DNA of 64,000 bases from Lotus japonicus (Eukaryota > Streptophyta > Magnoliopsida > Fabales > Fabaceae): NCBI RefSeq assembly GCF_012489685.1, contig NC_080046.1, forward strand, positions 29,565,881 through 29,629,880, written 5' to 3'. Below are positions 11,380-20,960 of this stretch, piece by piece; position 1 is the first letter of the stretch; each line of letters starts with the position of its first letter. Under the pieces are notes generated by a model. It ran no database searches. It had not been told where the DNA came from and worked only from the letters and a program-made list of their open reading frames with translations. Both the position numbers and the translations under genes were made by a program.

Positions 11380-13038
11380 ATGGATTCCACCACTACTACA
11401 AGCAAATATCAATACAGTGCAAGACCACCTATCTTTGATGGTCAGAGATTTGATTTCTGGAAAGACAGAATCAAAAGCTTCTTTCTTGGCTTTGATCCTG
11501 ATCTTTGGGATTTTGTTGTTGATGGCTACACCCCTCCTGTTGATGTACATGGTGTAAAGATCCCAAGGAAGAAGATGAGTGAAGATCAAAAGAAGGAGTT
11601 CAGAGATCATCACCGATCAAGAGCTATTCTGCAAAGTGCCATTTCATATGAAGAATATGAGAAAATTACTGATCGTGATTCCGCTAAGTGTATCCTTGAA
11701 TCCTTAAAGATGACACATGAAGGAAACAAGAAGGTGAAAGAATCAAAGGCGCTGTCCTTGATCCAGAAATATGAATCCTTCATCATGGAACCTAACGAAT
11801 CCATTGAGGATATGTTTTCCAGATTTCAGTTGCTCGTAGCTGGAATACGACCTCTCAACAAGAGCTACACAACTAAAGATCATGTCATAAGGGTCATCAG
11901 ATGTCTTCCTGAAAGCTGGATGCCCTTGGTGACTTCAATAGAGCTCACAAGAGATGTTGAGCATATGAGTTTAGAAGAACTCATCAGCATACTGAAATGT
12001 CATGAGCTGAAGCGCTCTGAGAAGGCTAAATCTGAGAAGTCAAAAGCTCTCCAAGCTGGAGCAGAAGAATCTGAAGAAGCATCAGAAGATTCTGATGAAG
12101 ATGAGCTGACTCTGATATCCAGAAAGTTCAACTGCATCTGGAAGCACAGGCAGAGCAAATACAAAGGTTCATCAAAGGACGAAAAGTCAAAGAAGCATTT
12201 CAAACCAAAGAAAAGTCTGATGGTGACTTTTGATGAATCAGAATCAGAGGATGTTGACTCTGATGGTGAAGTCCAAGGACTCATGGCTATTGTCAAAGAC
12301 AAAGGAGCAGAGTCAAAGGATGCTGTTGAATCTGACTCAGCATCAGAAGGAGATCCTACCTCAGACGATGAAAATGAGGTATTCGCTTCTTTCTCAACCT
12401 CTGAACTGAAACATGCTTTGTCTGATATCATGGATAAGTATAACTCTTTATTGTCTAAGCATAAAAAGTTGAAAAAGGACTTATCTGTTGTTTCCAAGAC
12501 TCCTTCTGAACATGAGATAATTATTTCTAATTTGAAAAATGATAATCATGCTTTGGTAAATTCTAACTCTGTGCTTAAGAACCAGATTGCTAAGTTAGAA
12601 GAAGTAGTTGCATGTGATGCCTCTGATTGTAGAAATGAATCTAAGTATGAAAAGTCTTTTCAAAGATTCCTGGCTAAAAGCGTAGACAGAAGCTTAATGG
12701 CTTCAATGATCTATGGCGTAAGCAGAAATGGAATATATGGCATTGTCTATTCTAAACCTTCTGAAGTTGCTGCATCATCTCTTAAGAAAGGAACTTTCTC
12801 TATGTCAAAATATCATGCTCAAATTCCTTTATATTATCCTGTTGAAAGACCCAAAGTTGTCAGAACTTCTGGGCTAACTAACAAGAAAGGACCCAGAAAG
12901 TGGGTACCTAGGGATAAGATTATATATGTTGCAGATATCTTCAATAGGTCCATCGAAACTCCAAAGAAAGACATATGTCCCAAGATCCAAAACTTGAACC
13001 TGAAGGTGAAGTTGTTCTTGGAAGCATCAGTAGAGTAA
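11380..13038 (+). CDS. Copia-type gag protein lacking its zinc knuckle
   Basis: A 552-aa ORF with the retrotransposon gag domain at residues 1-220 (FDGQRFDFWKDRIKSFF, ISYEEYEKITDRDSAK, MTHEGNKKVKE, LPESWMPLVTS). A Ser/Glu-rich acidic linker follows (residues about 225-340), then a coiled-coil-like part (about 340-420), and a C-terminal stretch with GPRKWVPRDK. The related minus-strand copy at 20961-22388 has a CX2CX4HX4C zinc knuckle at the matching place; here that knuckle is missing and the reading frame continues. Gag packages the element RNA into particles; without pol it could act only with proteins from a relative. The start ATG is the first after the PBS and leader. Confidence 0.85.
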   Translation: MDSTTTTSKYQYSARPPIFDGQRFDFWKDRIKSFFLGFDPDLWDFVVDGYTPPVDVHGVKIPRKKMSEDQKKEFRDHHRSRAILQSAISYEEYEKITDRDSAKCILESLKMTHEGNKKVKESKALSLIQKYESFIMEPNESIEDMFSRFQLLVAGIRPLNKSYTTKDHVIRVIRCLPESWMPLVTSIELTRDVEHMSLEELISILKCHELKRSEKAKSEKSKALQAGAEESEEASEDSDEDELTLISRKFNCIWKHRQSKYKGSSKDEKSKKHFKPKKSLMVTFDESESEDVDSDGEVQGLMAIVKDKGAESKDAVESDSASEGDPTSDDENEVFASFSTSELKHALSDIMDKYNSLLSKHKKLKKDLSVVSKTPSEHEIIISNLKNDNHALVNSNSVLKNQIAKLEEVVACDASDCRNESKYEKSFQRFLAKSVDRSLMASMIYGVSRNGIYGIVYSKPSEVAASSLKKGTFSMSKYHAQIPLYYPVERPKVVRTSGLTNKKGPRKWVPRDKIIYVADIFNRSIETPKKDICPKIQNLNLKVKLFLEASVE

Positions 13039-13710
13039 GATTTGGTCAAGGAATCATTGGTTTTTGATAAGAACCCCTCTGTTGATATTCTGAACGCTAT
13101 TCATGTTAGAATTAATGATAAGCTTGACTCTGACAAGTCAAAGCTAGCTGAAAAAGCTTGCAGAGATGAGCATGACCGTTTCAGAAAGAAACAAAGACTC
13201 AGAACTTGACGAACCAGAAGCAACAACATCAGAAGATGCTACTACAACTTCTGACTTGCGTCATCAGAAGAAGAAATTTTGTCCAGAACGGAGATGTCAC
13301 CAGAACCACACTTCTGCTCTCATCAGAAGATACACTAATCAGCAGCCAAGTATCCCTTGGTATTCCTTCTGAGGGGGAGTATTTCGTCTTATGCTCTTAC
13401 TATTTTTTTCCCACCTTCATTCTTTTTGCTTATGACAAAAAGGGGGAGAACTTATAGTATCTTGACAACTCCTATATTATTTATAGCTCAGAATCTAGAT
13501 ACTTCTAACGTGGTTGATATTAAGTATTAGATTCAGGGGGAGCTTAGCTCAGAATCAAGCTCGAGTCTTGGATTCAGAAGGAGCAAGATAAACTATACAC
13601 ATCAGGATAAGTTTTAACTCTGATACCTTATACTCTGAGTGTATTCAGTTTATTTGTTTAGAGTTGTTCATCAAAATACATGGTTTTGTCATCATCAAAA
13701 AGGGGGAGAT
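13039..13710 (+). other. 3' internal region with multiple polypurine tracts
   Basis: No pol coding. GGGGGAG motifs occur at 13371-13380, 13441-13448, 13536-13542 and, as the PPT next to the 3' LTR, at 13697-13709. Several PPT-like motifs before the 3' LTR are a known feature of Sireviruses. Confidence 0.7.
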
Positions 13711-14902
13711 TGTAAGATCAAGATTTGGTCATGTGGTACAACTCTATGTTTTGATGATAACAAGTATTTATTTGTGGATGAACAATTATGATACTCTAAT
13801 GTTTATCTTGAGTGTTTTGACAAACAGGTTCTGATTCTGACACCAGAAGATATATTCGTCAGAAGTTCTGAGGATCAGAAGATCTGAAGATCAGAGGATC
13901 TGAGGATCAGAGGATCAGAAGGATCAGAGGATCTGAGGATCAGAGGATCAGAAGATCAGAGGATCAGAAGATCTGAGGATCAGAAGATCTGAAGACCAGA
14001 AGCTCTGAGGGACCAGAGGCTCTGAAGGTCCAGAAGCTCTGAAGGTCCAGAAGCAGAAGTTACGAAGGTCAGAGGATCCAAGCATCCCTCTGACTCTGAT
14101 CACCAAGCTTCACAAGTTCCAACACGAAGCATAACTCTGATCAGAAGTCATTGGTTAAAGGCAAATGTCTCTATCAAGAAGTACAAGAGCAGTGTACTAT
14201 TCTGACAAGCCTACCTACCAAGGTTCAGCCACAGCAGGTTCTGGAAGTTCCAGAAATGCCCTCCAACGGTCATATTCTCTCAACAGAAATATCCTTTGCA
14301 CCTTGGACTATAAAAGGCTGAAGGAAGAAAGTCTAAGAGAGAGAAACCAAGAGCTGCAATACAAGAAAAGATTCAAGCTTCTACTTTCTTCATCTGTTCT
14401 TATTTAGTTTACACTCAGCTTATTTAGAAGCAAACCTTTGTAAAAACCAACTTCAAACAGTTGTTTGATTTTCCTTAAGGGACCGGGTAGGTCAGTATCC
14501 TTAAGAAGACTAAGAGAGTGAATCTTAGTGGTGATTCCTTTAGGAGATCAAGGTTGATCGGATCCTAGAGAAGACTAAGAGAGTGAATCTTAGTGATAGC
14601 TAAGTCAGTGTATTGTTAGTCACTTGTAGGTTTCAAGTGCAGTTGTAACAATTATCTGATTAGTGGATTGCCTTCATTCTAAGAAGGAAGAAATCACCTT
14701 AACGGGTGGACTGGATTAGCTTGAGGGATTTATCAAGTGAACCAGGATAAAATACTTGTGTGCTTCTCTCTTCTCTCTATCTCTATCCGCTGCACCATCT
14801 ATCTTAGAGAAACCGAAAAGATTTACTTTAAATCTTAAGGGGAAAGTTTTTATATTCAAAACGCTATTCAACCCCCCCTTCTAGTCGTTTTTCACACCTT
14901 CA
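13711..14902 (+). repeat. 3' LTR of the non-autonomous Sirevirus
   Basis: Nearly identical to 10110-11305, with the same TG...CA ends and internal purine-rich repeats. Confidence 0.93.
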
Positions 14903-15057
14903 TTCCCTTCTTACAATTTGCAACATTCCTATTTCTCCTCTCATAAACATGTATATTCCCCCCTCAGATGTGATAACAATTAACTATTTAATCAAGTAAA
15001 CCCCTTCAAAAGAATAAACACCTACCAAGTAAACTTTGAAAGCGGTATATGCATGTG

Positions 15058-15387
15058 TTACTGCTTCCTCCAGCCTAGTTTTCTCTGGGTTGGTGGTGAA
15101 TCTTGGTCAAAAGATCCCATGATGTCTATTTCTTGATTCCTAGTTGCAGGATTTTCTGATTCTCCATATAGGCCCCCCTCATTTCTGGCAATCTTGTTGA
15201 GGGTTGGATCAAAAGCAAAACTATTATCCAGCACATTAGAAGCAACAACTGCTTCACTTTTATTAAGAGGCTTCTACACAAAATTATACTAAAAGTTAAA
15301 AGTTTCACCAAGCGAAATCTCATATTAAAATACATACATTCGCCGCGTTTGGGGTTTCTTCTTGTTGGATGCGACCTGGGTCTTGGG
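15058..15387 (-). pseudogene. Last two exons of an unidentified host gene, captured in the Helitron
   Basis: The minus strand gives a 50-bp exon (15387-15338, GTATGTA donor) and a last exon (15273-15058, TTTGTGTAG acceptor, TAA at 15060-15058). Joined in frame they read QDPGRIQQEETPNAAN then KPLNKSEAVV, SNVLDNSFAFDPTLNKIA, EGGLYGESENPATRNQE and end PTQRKLGWRKQ. The open frame, good splice sites and non-repetitive composition suggest real coding origin. I do not recognise the family. A second version of the small exon (QDPDGVLLKVEI then stop) lies near 15530-15570 with similar flanking intron, so the exon was duplicated. Confidence 0.45.
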
Positions 15388-15911
15388 CTTCATAACCAAA
15401 ACAAATAATTAGCATTAAAACAATAATATAAAATGGAAATCAAAATAAAAATCGATGAATCTAATACCTCCTTTTTGAAAGGCTCTTCCTTTTTAAATAA
15501 TATCAAATCAATGTGACAGGGAGATTAAATCTCAACCTTCAATAGAACACCATCTGGATCCTGAGCTACATAACCAAAACAAAGAATTAGCATGAAAACA
15601 ATAGAATGGAAATCAAAATAACAAAAAGATGAGTTTGATATTAGTACTAACCAAATCAAAATTGAGTTTGTTATACTGTGACTAATGTCTATATTTTTTA
15701 GAAGACAATCATCTCCTTTAATATAACTTATTTATTAGATATCTTTGTGAGTCTGATTAAAACATTGAGTTTGTGATCAATTGGTTCTTATAGTGTGTCA
15801 GAGTAAGTTGCAGCAGTAAAATTACCTTCCAAGATAACAACATGTTTGAGTATTAAAGTGACTGTCATACCTCAAGTGACTTGAGAAATTCCATTGCCTG
15901 CAAATACAACA

Positions 15912-16163
15912 TTAAAGTAACATGTCAGGAGTAGATATATACCATAGAAAATAACAAAAACTTAAAGAGCAGTGTTTGCTTCCAAACATCTGAATCAAGT
16001 TTTCCATTATGGATATCCAATGACATGGATATGGGATTCTGGTGTATATTTCATCGAAGTTAACTCCAAGAGCTGCTTCTTGTGCTTGTAACGTAACCTC
16101 CAACATCCAAGTGGCAGGATTATAACCATTCTTAATTTTTGGCACTCCATTGATTCCCTAGAC
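15912..16163 (-). pseudogene. Fragment of a PDR-type ABC transporter (ABCG)
   Basis: The minus strand reads [20 protein letters not shown] followed by [28 protein letters not shown] is a diagnostic motif between the second nucleotide-binding domain and the second membrane domain of full-size pleiotropic-drug-resistance ABCG transporters. The reading then degenerates, and neither the preceding ABC domain nor the following membrane helices are present. It is a captured exon fragment, not a functional transporter. Confidence 0.8.
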
Positions 16164-16871
16164 CATGCACTTCTTACTTTGATGTAAAAACAGATTGATA
16201 ATACAGAAAGTATTTAGTACTAATTCAGTAATTAGAGATAGTGCTACTGACCTCCAAGTAATTGATCAAATGAGAACACTGCCTGCAGCCTAAAGGCCCC
16301 AATTATATTTTCTCACCTATATGCTTCAAGAGAAGTATTTGTGACATCACAATATAGAAGTATAACCTTGTGATTTGAATAAAAATGTTACAATAGCAGC
16401 AAAAGAGAAACAAATTACAGTTGCAAATGGCTAAACGAAAAATTCAAAATGATCCAGTTCACATAATAGTCATAGAGATGTTATGTTTAACCTGATTTCG
16501 TAGAAATAACAACATGCAAGTGCCACATAGAGAAGGAATTAAAAAAAAAACTACCCAGCTAGAGAAAGAGAAATTAAAATAAAAAACAAACAAACAACAA
16601 CAGAAGAGAAATAAACTTACAGTTCAAAATGGCAATCAATGCTGGAAGAGGTTAAATAGAAAGAGTGTTAACAACACTGAAACATCCTCCCTGAAAGAAA
16701 TTGTTAGAAAAAAATAATAATGAAGTTGACATTATTATTACCACTATATGTTGTCCACAGATTAATATTATCATGAACTAACTTGCTAGATATGGTATGA
16801 AAAGCAAAGAATGAAAATAGAAACTACAAAGGGCTTTCAACATATGGTATCACAAACAGCATGAAGCACTT

Positions 16872-16960
16872 ACTTTCGCAAAAGCTTTTCCACCAAGTGC
16901 TTGTCCCAGCCAAAGGGTCACAAATGGATGGATTCCAATGAACTGTATTCTTACTTGTTC
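16872..16960 (-). pseudogene. Possible captured exon of unknown gene
   Basis: Between an ATACAG acceptor and a GTAAGTGC donor the minus strand reads FIGIHPFVTLWLGQALGG then KAFAK. The open exon with good splice sites suggests coding origin, but I cannot name the family, and other frames are also open over this short span. Confidence 0.3.
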
Positions 16961-17956
16961 TTCCACACTTCAAGACAGAAAGAGAGAGGCGTAAGAGTGA
17001 TGGTTTCGTTAAAGAAAAAGTAAGAATTCATTAAAAATTAAAAAGTTGGACACATTTAGGAATATCTCAACAGAACTTTCAAAAGCAAGGAAGATGGAAA
17101 ACCACTGCAGCTACCTTATTTACACATCAATGGCAATAACAAATTGAAATGGCAGAAAATATGGAAAAATTACATATCAAAGCATGGCCTAAACGAATAA
17201 TTATGTCCACTATACGATAGAGGCATTGGACAGAGGCACAGAGCGTAATGAAATGAAAGAATGCCCTAAATCTAGCTACAATTCATACTGATCTTACCAA
17301 TTCCTTGAGGGAGAAGAGAATTTGAATCTGAAATTGAAATAGAAAACAAAAAAAATAAAACCTTTCGTATTTTGCTTAGAAGATAAGCCTTGCTAAATGT
17401 TTCCCGGTGAAGGAAGCCATATTCAGAACGACGCACAGGGGACGACAACCTTCACCCATTTAGCGACTCCAAACCTAGCAGAATGGAAACGAATAAACCC
17501 TAGCGGAGAACAGAGAAGACGTGTTCTGAAGCATGACTACTCCTCAGGATGCAAAATTGAGCGGGCTGACAACATCGTGGCAAACCATATCAGCGGCTCA
17601 GGCGGCTGCTCAGCTGTCATGGCGGAGAATATTGATGGGTGAAAGCAAAAATGGGTGTGTGGTGAGGGAAAAGAGTGAGGTTTGGGAGTTCAAGAGAGTG
17701 TAGCTTGAAACAGCGGAAGCGCAAGAGGAGAGGAAGTGTTGCTTGAAAGTTGAAACGACTGAAACGTAAGAGTGGAGATGGGAATGAAACAGACGGTTGT
17801 GATTGCATTTCTAGAAAATAATCAATGGTTAAGATTGATTTATTCTCAAATTTACATATATGTCCATAGAAAAATATTCACTCATGTGCATTACTGTATT
17901 GAATGACTGATTTGCCCTCAATGCTGCAAAAACTCTCCCTTTATATAGTTTATAGA
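16961..17956. other. Helitron 5' region
   Basis: Contains GC-richer sequence at 17400-17640 with short overlapping open frames on both strands (81 aa on +), possibly from the 5' end of a captured gene. No family is recognised. The last 20 bases form the probable Helitron 5' terminus. Confidence 0.35.
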
Positions 17957-17959
17957 TGT

Positions 17960-18085
17960 TACTTTTTAGTAATGTTAGTAAATTAGTTATCCTCAGGTTT
18001 CGATCCTTGAACCCTTCACTCTTCTTCCCACACAACCCTTATGTCTCAAGTTCTTACCACTTGAGCTAACCCTCGGAGACGGAGA
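17960..18085 (-). repeat. tRNA-derived SINE-like repeat
   Basis: The minus strand carries an RNA polymerase III A-box-like TTAGCTCAAGTGGT (about 18068-18055) and, some 50 bases on, a degenerate B-box GGTTCAAGGATCG (about 18008-17996). This pairing in about 125 bp is typical of plant tRNA-derived SINEs. No cloverleaf is formed, so it is not a tRNA gene. The Helitron terminus abuts its 3' tail. Confidence 0.5.
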
Positions 18086-18210
18086 TACTTGATAGGACGG
18101 AGAAAAGAGTTATAATAAGAGAATGATATATTAATAAGTTAAAGATAAAAATTAGTTTATTATTTGAAAGTTTTGTAACATCAAGGTTTGATTCGAAGTT
18201 ATTTTCTATG

Positions 18211-18425
18211 TGTGCGTTTGTTTTAGGTTTTTTTTTAAATAATCACTTTTTAGTTAAAAAAAATTGAAATTTTTTTCAAATGTTTGTTTCAGCTTTAAAA
18301 AAATATTATTATTAAAAAATATGAAATTAGATTATTAAGAAAGCCACTTCGATTAGCTTATAACAAATATATATTTTAATAAATGAAAGAAGTGATTAGT
18401 ATAACCAAAACCACAAATAAGCCTA
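18211..18425. mobile_element. Possible degenerate MITE
   Basis: The ends are loosely inverted: left GTTTTAGGTT...AATCACTTTT, right GAAGTGATTA...AACCAAAACCACAAATAAGCC. The interior is AT-rich and non-coding. No clear TSD is seen. Confidence 0.3.
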
Positions 18426-18671
18426 TGTTATTCTTAAATTTTCTAAAAATTAATCTATTTTTTTGAAAAAAAGATAAAAGTGTTGAGAAATAGCTCCTCT
18501 CAATATTAGTACAATAACATAGTAGCATAAAGTTGGTAAAAACCTGCCACTATAGTAAAAACCTCAAAAAATGCTATTGCACAAAAAACGAGCTTAAAAA
18601 GCCTAGTCAAAACACCTAGTGTAAACCCCACTGAAAAGGACCCATTGAAATCGAAAACATAGTGAGAAGTT

Positions 18672-19878
18672 TGAAGGTATGAAAATCACTAGAAAAGGGG
18701 GGGGGGGTTGAATAGGGTTTTACGTTTAAAAACTTTCCCTCTAAGATTTTAACAACTCTTCTTGGTTTCAAGAACACAGTGCAAGAGATAAAGAGATGAG
18801 AAAAGCACACAAGTGTTTTATCCTGGTTCACTTGATAAATCCCTCAAGCTAATCTAGTCCGCTCGTTAAGGTGATTTCTTCCTTCGTAGAATGAAGGTAA
18901 TCCACTAATCAAAGATTGTTACAACAGCACTAGCACACCTTGCTCAGTGACTAATAAATCTAAGAACTAGCAACGCTAAGACACACAAGTCTTAGGCTTC
19001 TCAAGAATCCTGACCTCACTGGTCTCTCAAGGAAATACAAACAGATTTGTAGAAGGTTTGGGTTTACAATGAGTTGATTCTAAACAAGCAGGAGTAAACA
19101 CAATAAGAACAAAGAAGAAATATTACTAAGGTATTCGCTGGTAGTTTTCACTTGTATTGCACAATAGTTTCTCAGTCAATTTCTTCTATCTTCACCCCTT
19201 AAATACTCTAAGGTGAAAGGTGTATCCGTTGGAAGAATCAAACTGTTGAAGGGAAAATCTGGAAATTCCAGAGCCTGGTGTGGCTGAACCTCGTTAGGTA
19301 AGGCGACATAATAGTATATACTGCTTTTGTACTATTGATAATGACTTTTGCCTTATCCTAGTTGACTTCTGATCTTTGGAGACGCTTCGAAAACCTTTGA
19401 AGCAAGTTGATCAGAGTCAGGAGGAAGCTTGGATCCTCTGACCTTCATAGCTTCTGCTTCTGGATCGTTCACTCAGAACATCTGGTCTTCAGAATTAGAA
19501 GCACTTTGGTCTTGAGAGCCAGTTTTCTCTGGGTCTTCAGAATCTTCAAGTCTTCAACTTCTGGACTGTTCACTCAGAACTTTCTGGTCTTCAGAACTTC
19601 AACACTTGAAACTTTCAGAGCCCACATCAGAGCTTTAATCTTCGGAACATCTGAAGCATTTACTACCGTCCAGGAGAACGTAGTGATTGTAGAAGTGTTT
19701 CACCGGTTACTCTTTGGTCTTTATCTTCGGATGAATATATCTTTGAATCAAAATCAGAACATGTTTGTCAAACACTTAAAAGACAAACGTTAGAGTACCC
19801 TAATTGTTCATACACAAATATAAACTTGTTATCATCAAAACATAGAGTTGTACAACCTTACCAAATCTTGGTCTTACA
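18672..19878 (-). repeat. 3' LTR of the truncated Sirevirus
   Basis: On the minus strand it starts TGTAAGACCAAGATTTGG and ends in a pyrimidine-rich, CCCCC-containing terminus, ...CACTAGTT-like text..., CCTTCA; this is the same family as the LTRs at 10110 and 13711 but clearly diverged. The PPT (AAAAATGGGGAGAT) lies directly inside, at 19879-19892. A C-tract of about 11 is expanded at 18697-18708. Confidence 0.8.
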
Positions 19879-20004
19879 ATCTCCCCATTTTTTATGATGA
19901 CAAAACCTTGGATTTTGATGAACAATTCTTAAACAATAAACTGAATACACTCAGAGTTTAAGGTATCAGAGTTAAACTTATCCTGAAATGTATAGTTTAT
20001 TCAA

Positions 20005-20851
20005 GCTAAGCATGCAAATGGAATTGAAATTCAAGGTAGAATCAAGAGCAAAGACATAGAGATAGGAATTATAACTAGAGTTTCATAGAATCACTTAAAC
20101 CCAAAGCAAAAAATAAACTAGCCACTCATGGCTAGTGATTCCCTACAAGAATTGTAAAGAACCTGAGAAAAATAACAAGATGGAAACCTCTCACAAGCCC
20201 CAAGGTTCTCCTCAGCTTCTAAACTTGATCCAAAATGAGTAAAATGACTAAGTGATCCAAAGAAATTGGCTAAAACCTTATTTATAGACAAAACACACGA
20301 GTCTGGGCGCTCAGGCGCCAATTCAGAACGCCTGAGCGCCAATTCCATGCCCAAAACATGCCTCTGGAAGGCAATTGACGCCTAGGCAATTGAGCATGCC
20401 TAGGCGCCAATTCCAGAAATCGTGGAAAATGCAATTGGCGCCAATGGAGCACGCCTAGGCGCTCTAAGCTCGCTGGAAAGCCTTTTTATCTTCCCCTTAA
20501 CTCCTCTTCAAGCCTCTTTAAGCCTTCTTTCAATTCCAAGCTTCTTGACCTTCCTTCTCCTTCAATTTCAAACCTGACAACTTAGCCACCAAGCCAAGGA
20601 AATATCCAGAAGCTCCAAGAGCCTATTAGCAAAGAGGACCCTCAAATAACATAGGAAAAAACATGCAAGCCCTAAACTTACTTAAAATGCAAGAAAAGTC
20701 CCTACAAAACTACAAAATTACCAAAACAATGTAAAGACACAAAGAAAGATAAAAATGCATGAGAATGCATGAAACACTACATGAGACTCAACAAAAATAC
20801 TCAAAACAAACAAAGAAATGACTCTAAAAAACCACTAAAATAGGGTCATCA
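20005..20851 (-). repeat. LTR-like block inside the truncated Sirevirus
   Basis: On the minus strand it starts TGATGACCCTATTTTAG at 20851 and has no Copia homology. Its left limit near 20005 is where similarity to the 3' internal part of the 10110-14902 element resumes (AATAAACTATACAT). It contains a GGCGCC-rich patch (20300-20470) with repeated GCCTAGGCG/GGCGCC motifs able to fold back. I see no matching TSD, and pol is missing across the junction, so it may mark an insertion plus deletion, not a clean solo LTR. Confidence 0.4.
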
Positions 20852-20960
20852 CTTCACAAAGAGCATCTGAAGAATACTTCATACTGGGTAAGCCCCTGAC
20901 AAGGTCAAGCTTACTTAGCTGAGAAATCTTTCTCATGCTAGCATGCCCTAACCGTCTATG

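Larger units (their letters stand above)
10110..14902 (+). mobile_element. Non-autonomous Sirevirus-type Copia LTR retrotransposon
   Basis: The element starts TGTAAGATC and ends CACACCTTCA. It is bounded by a perfect 5-bp TSD, TTCCC (10105-10109 and 14903-14907). LTRs are 10110-11305 and 13711-14902. By eye they differ by two substitutions and one 4-bp indel, so insertion is very recent. The interior has an initiator-tRNA-Met PBS, a gag ORF and several GGGGGAG polypurine motifs, but no protease, integrase, reverse transcriptase or RNase H. It must therefore depend on a full relative. It inserted into the Helitron. Confidence 0.93.
7539..17956 (-). mobile_element. Probable Helitron carrying captured gene fragments
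   Basis: Read on the minus strand, the right end begins with TC (17956-17955) in the context A^TCTATAAACTATATAAAGGG, a typical plant Helitron 5' end. The left end finishes with a GC-rich hairpin CCCGTGC-ATC-GCACGGG (7567-7551) and, after nine bases, CTAG (7542-7539) followed by a T. Insertion is therefore between A and T (a7538 and t17957 on the + strand), the hallmark Helitron target. The interior holds exon pieces from at least three unrelated genes, all on the minus strand and with splice sites kept, as in gene-capturing Helitrons. No Rep/helicase ORF is present, so it is non-autonomous. The 4.8-kb Sirevirus at 10110-14902 inserted later; without it the element is about 5.6 kb. The 3' end is firm; the 5' end rests on sequence style. 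Confidence 0.6.

Noticed and set aside
15912..16145. Functional ABC transporter gene
   Set aside because: Only one motif-bearing exon piece is present and the frame decays within 40 residues.
17990..18075. tRNA gene
   Set aside because: A- and B-box-like motifs are present but no cloverleaf can be drawn; SINE-like repeat preferred.
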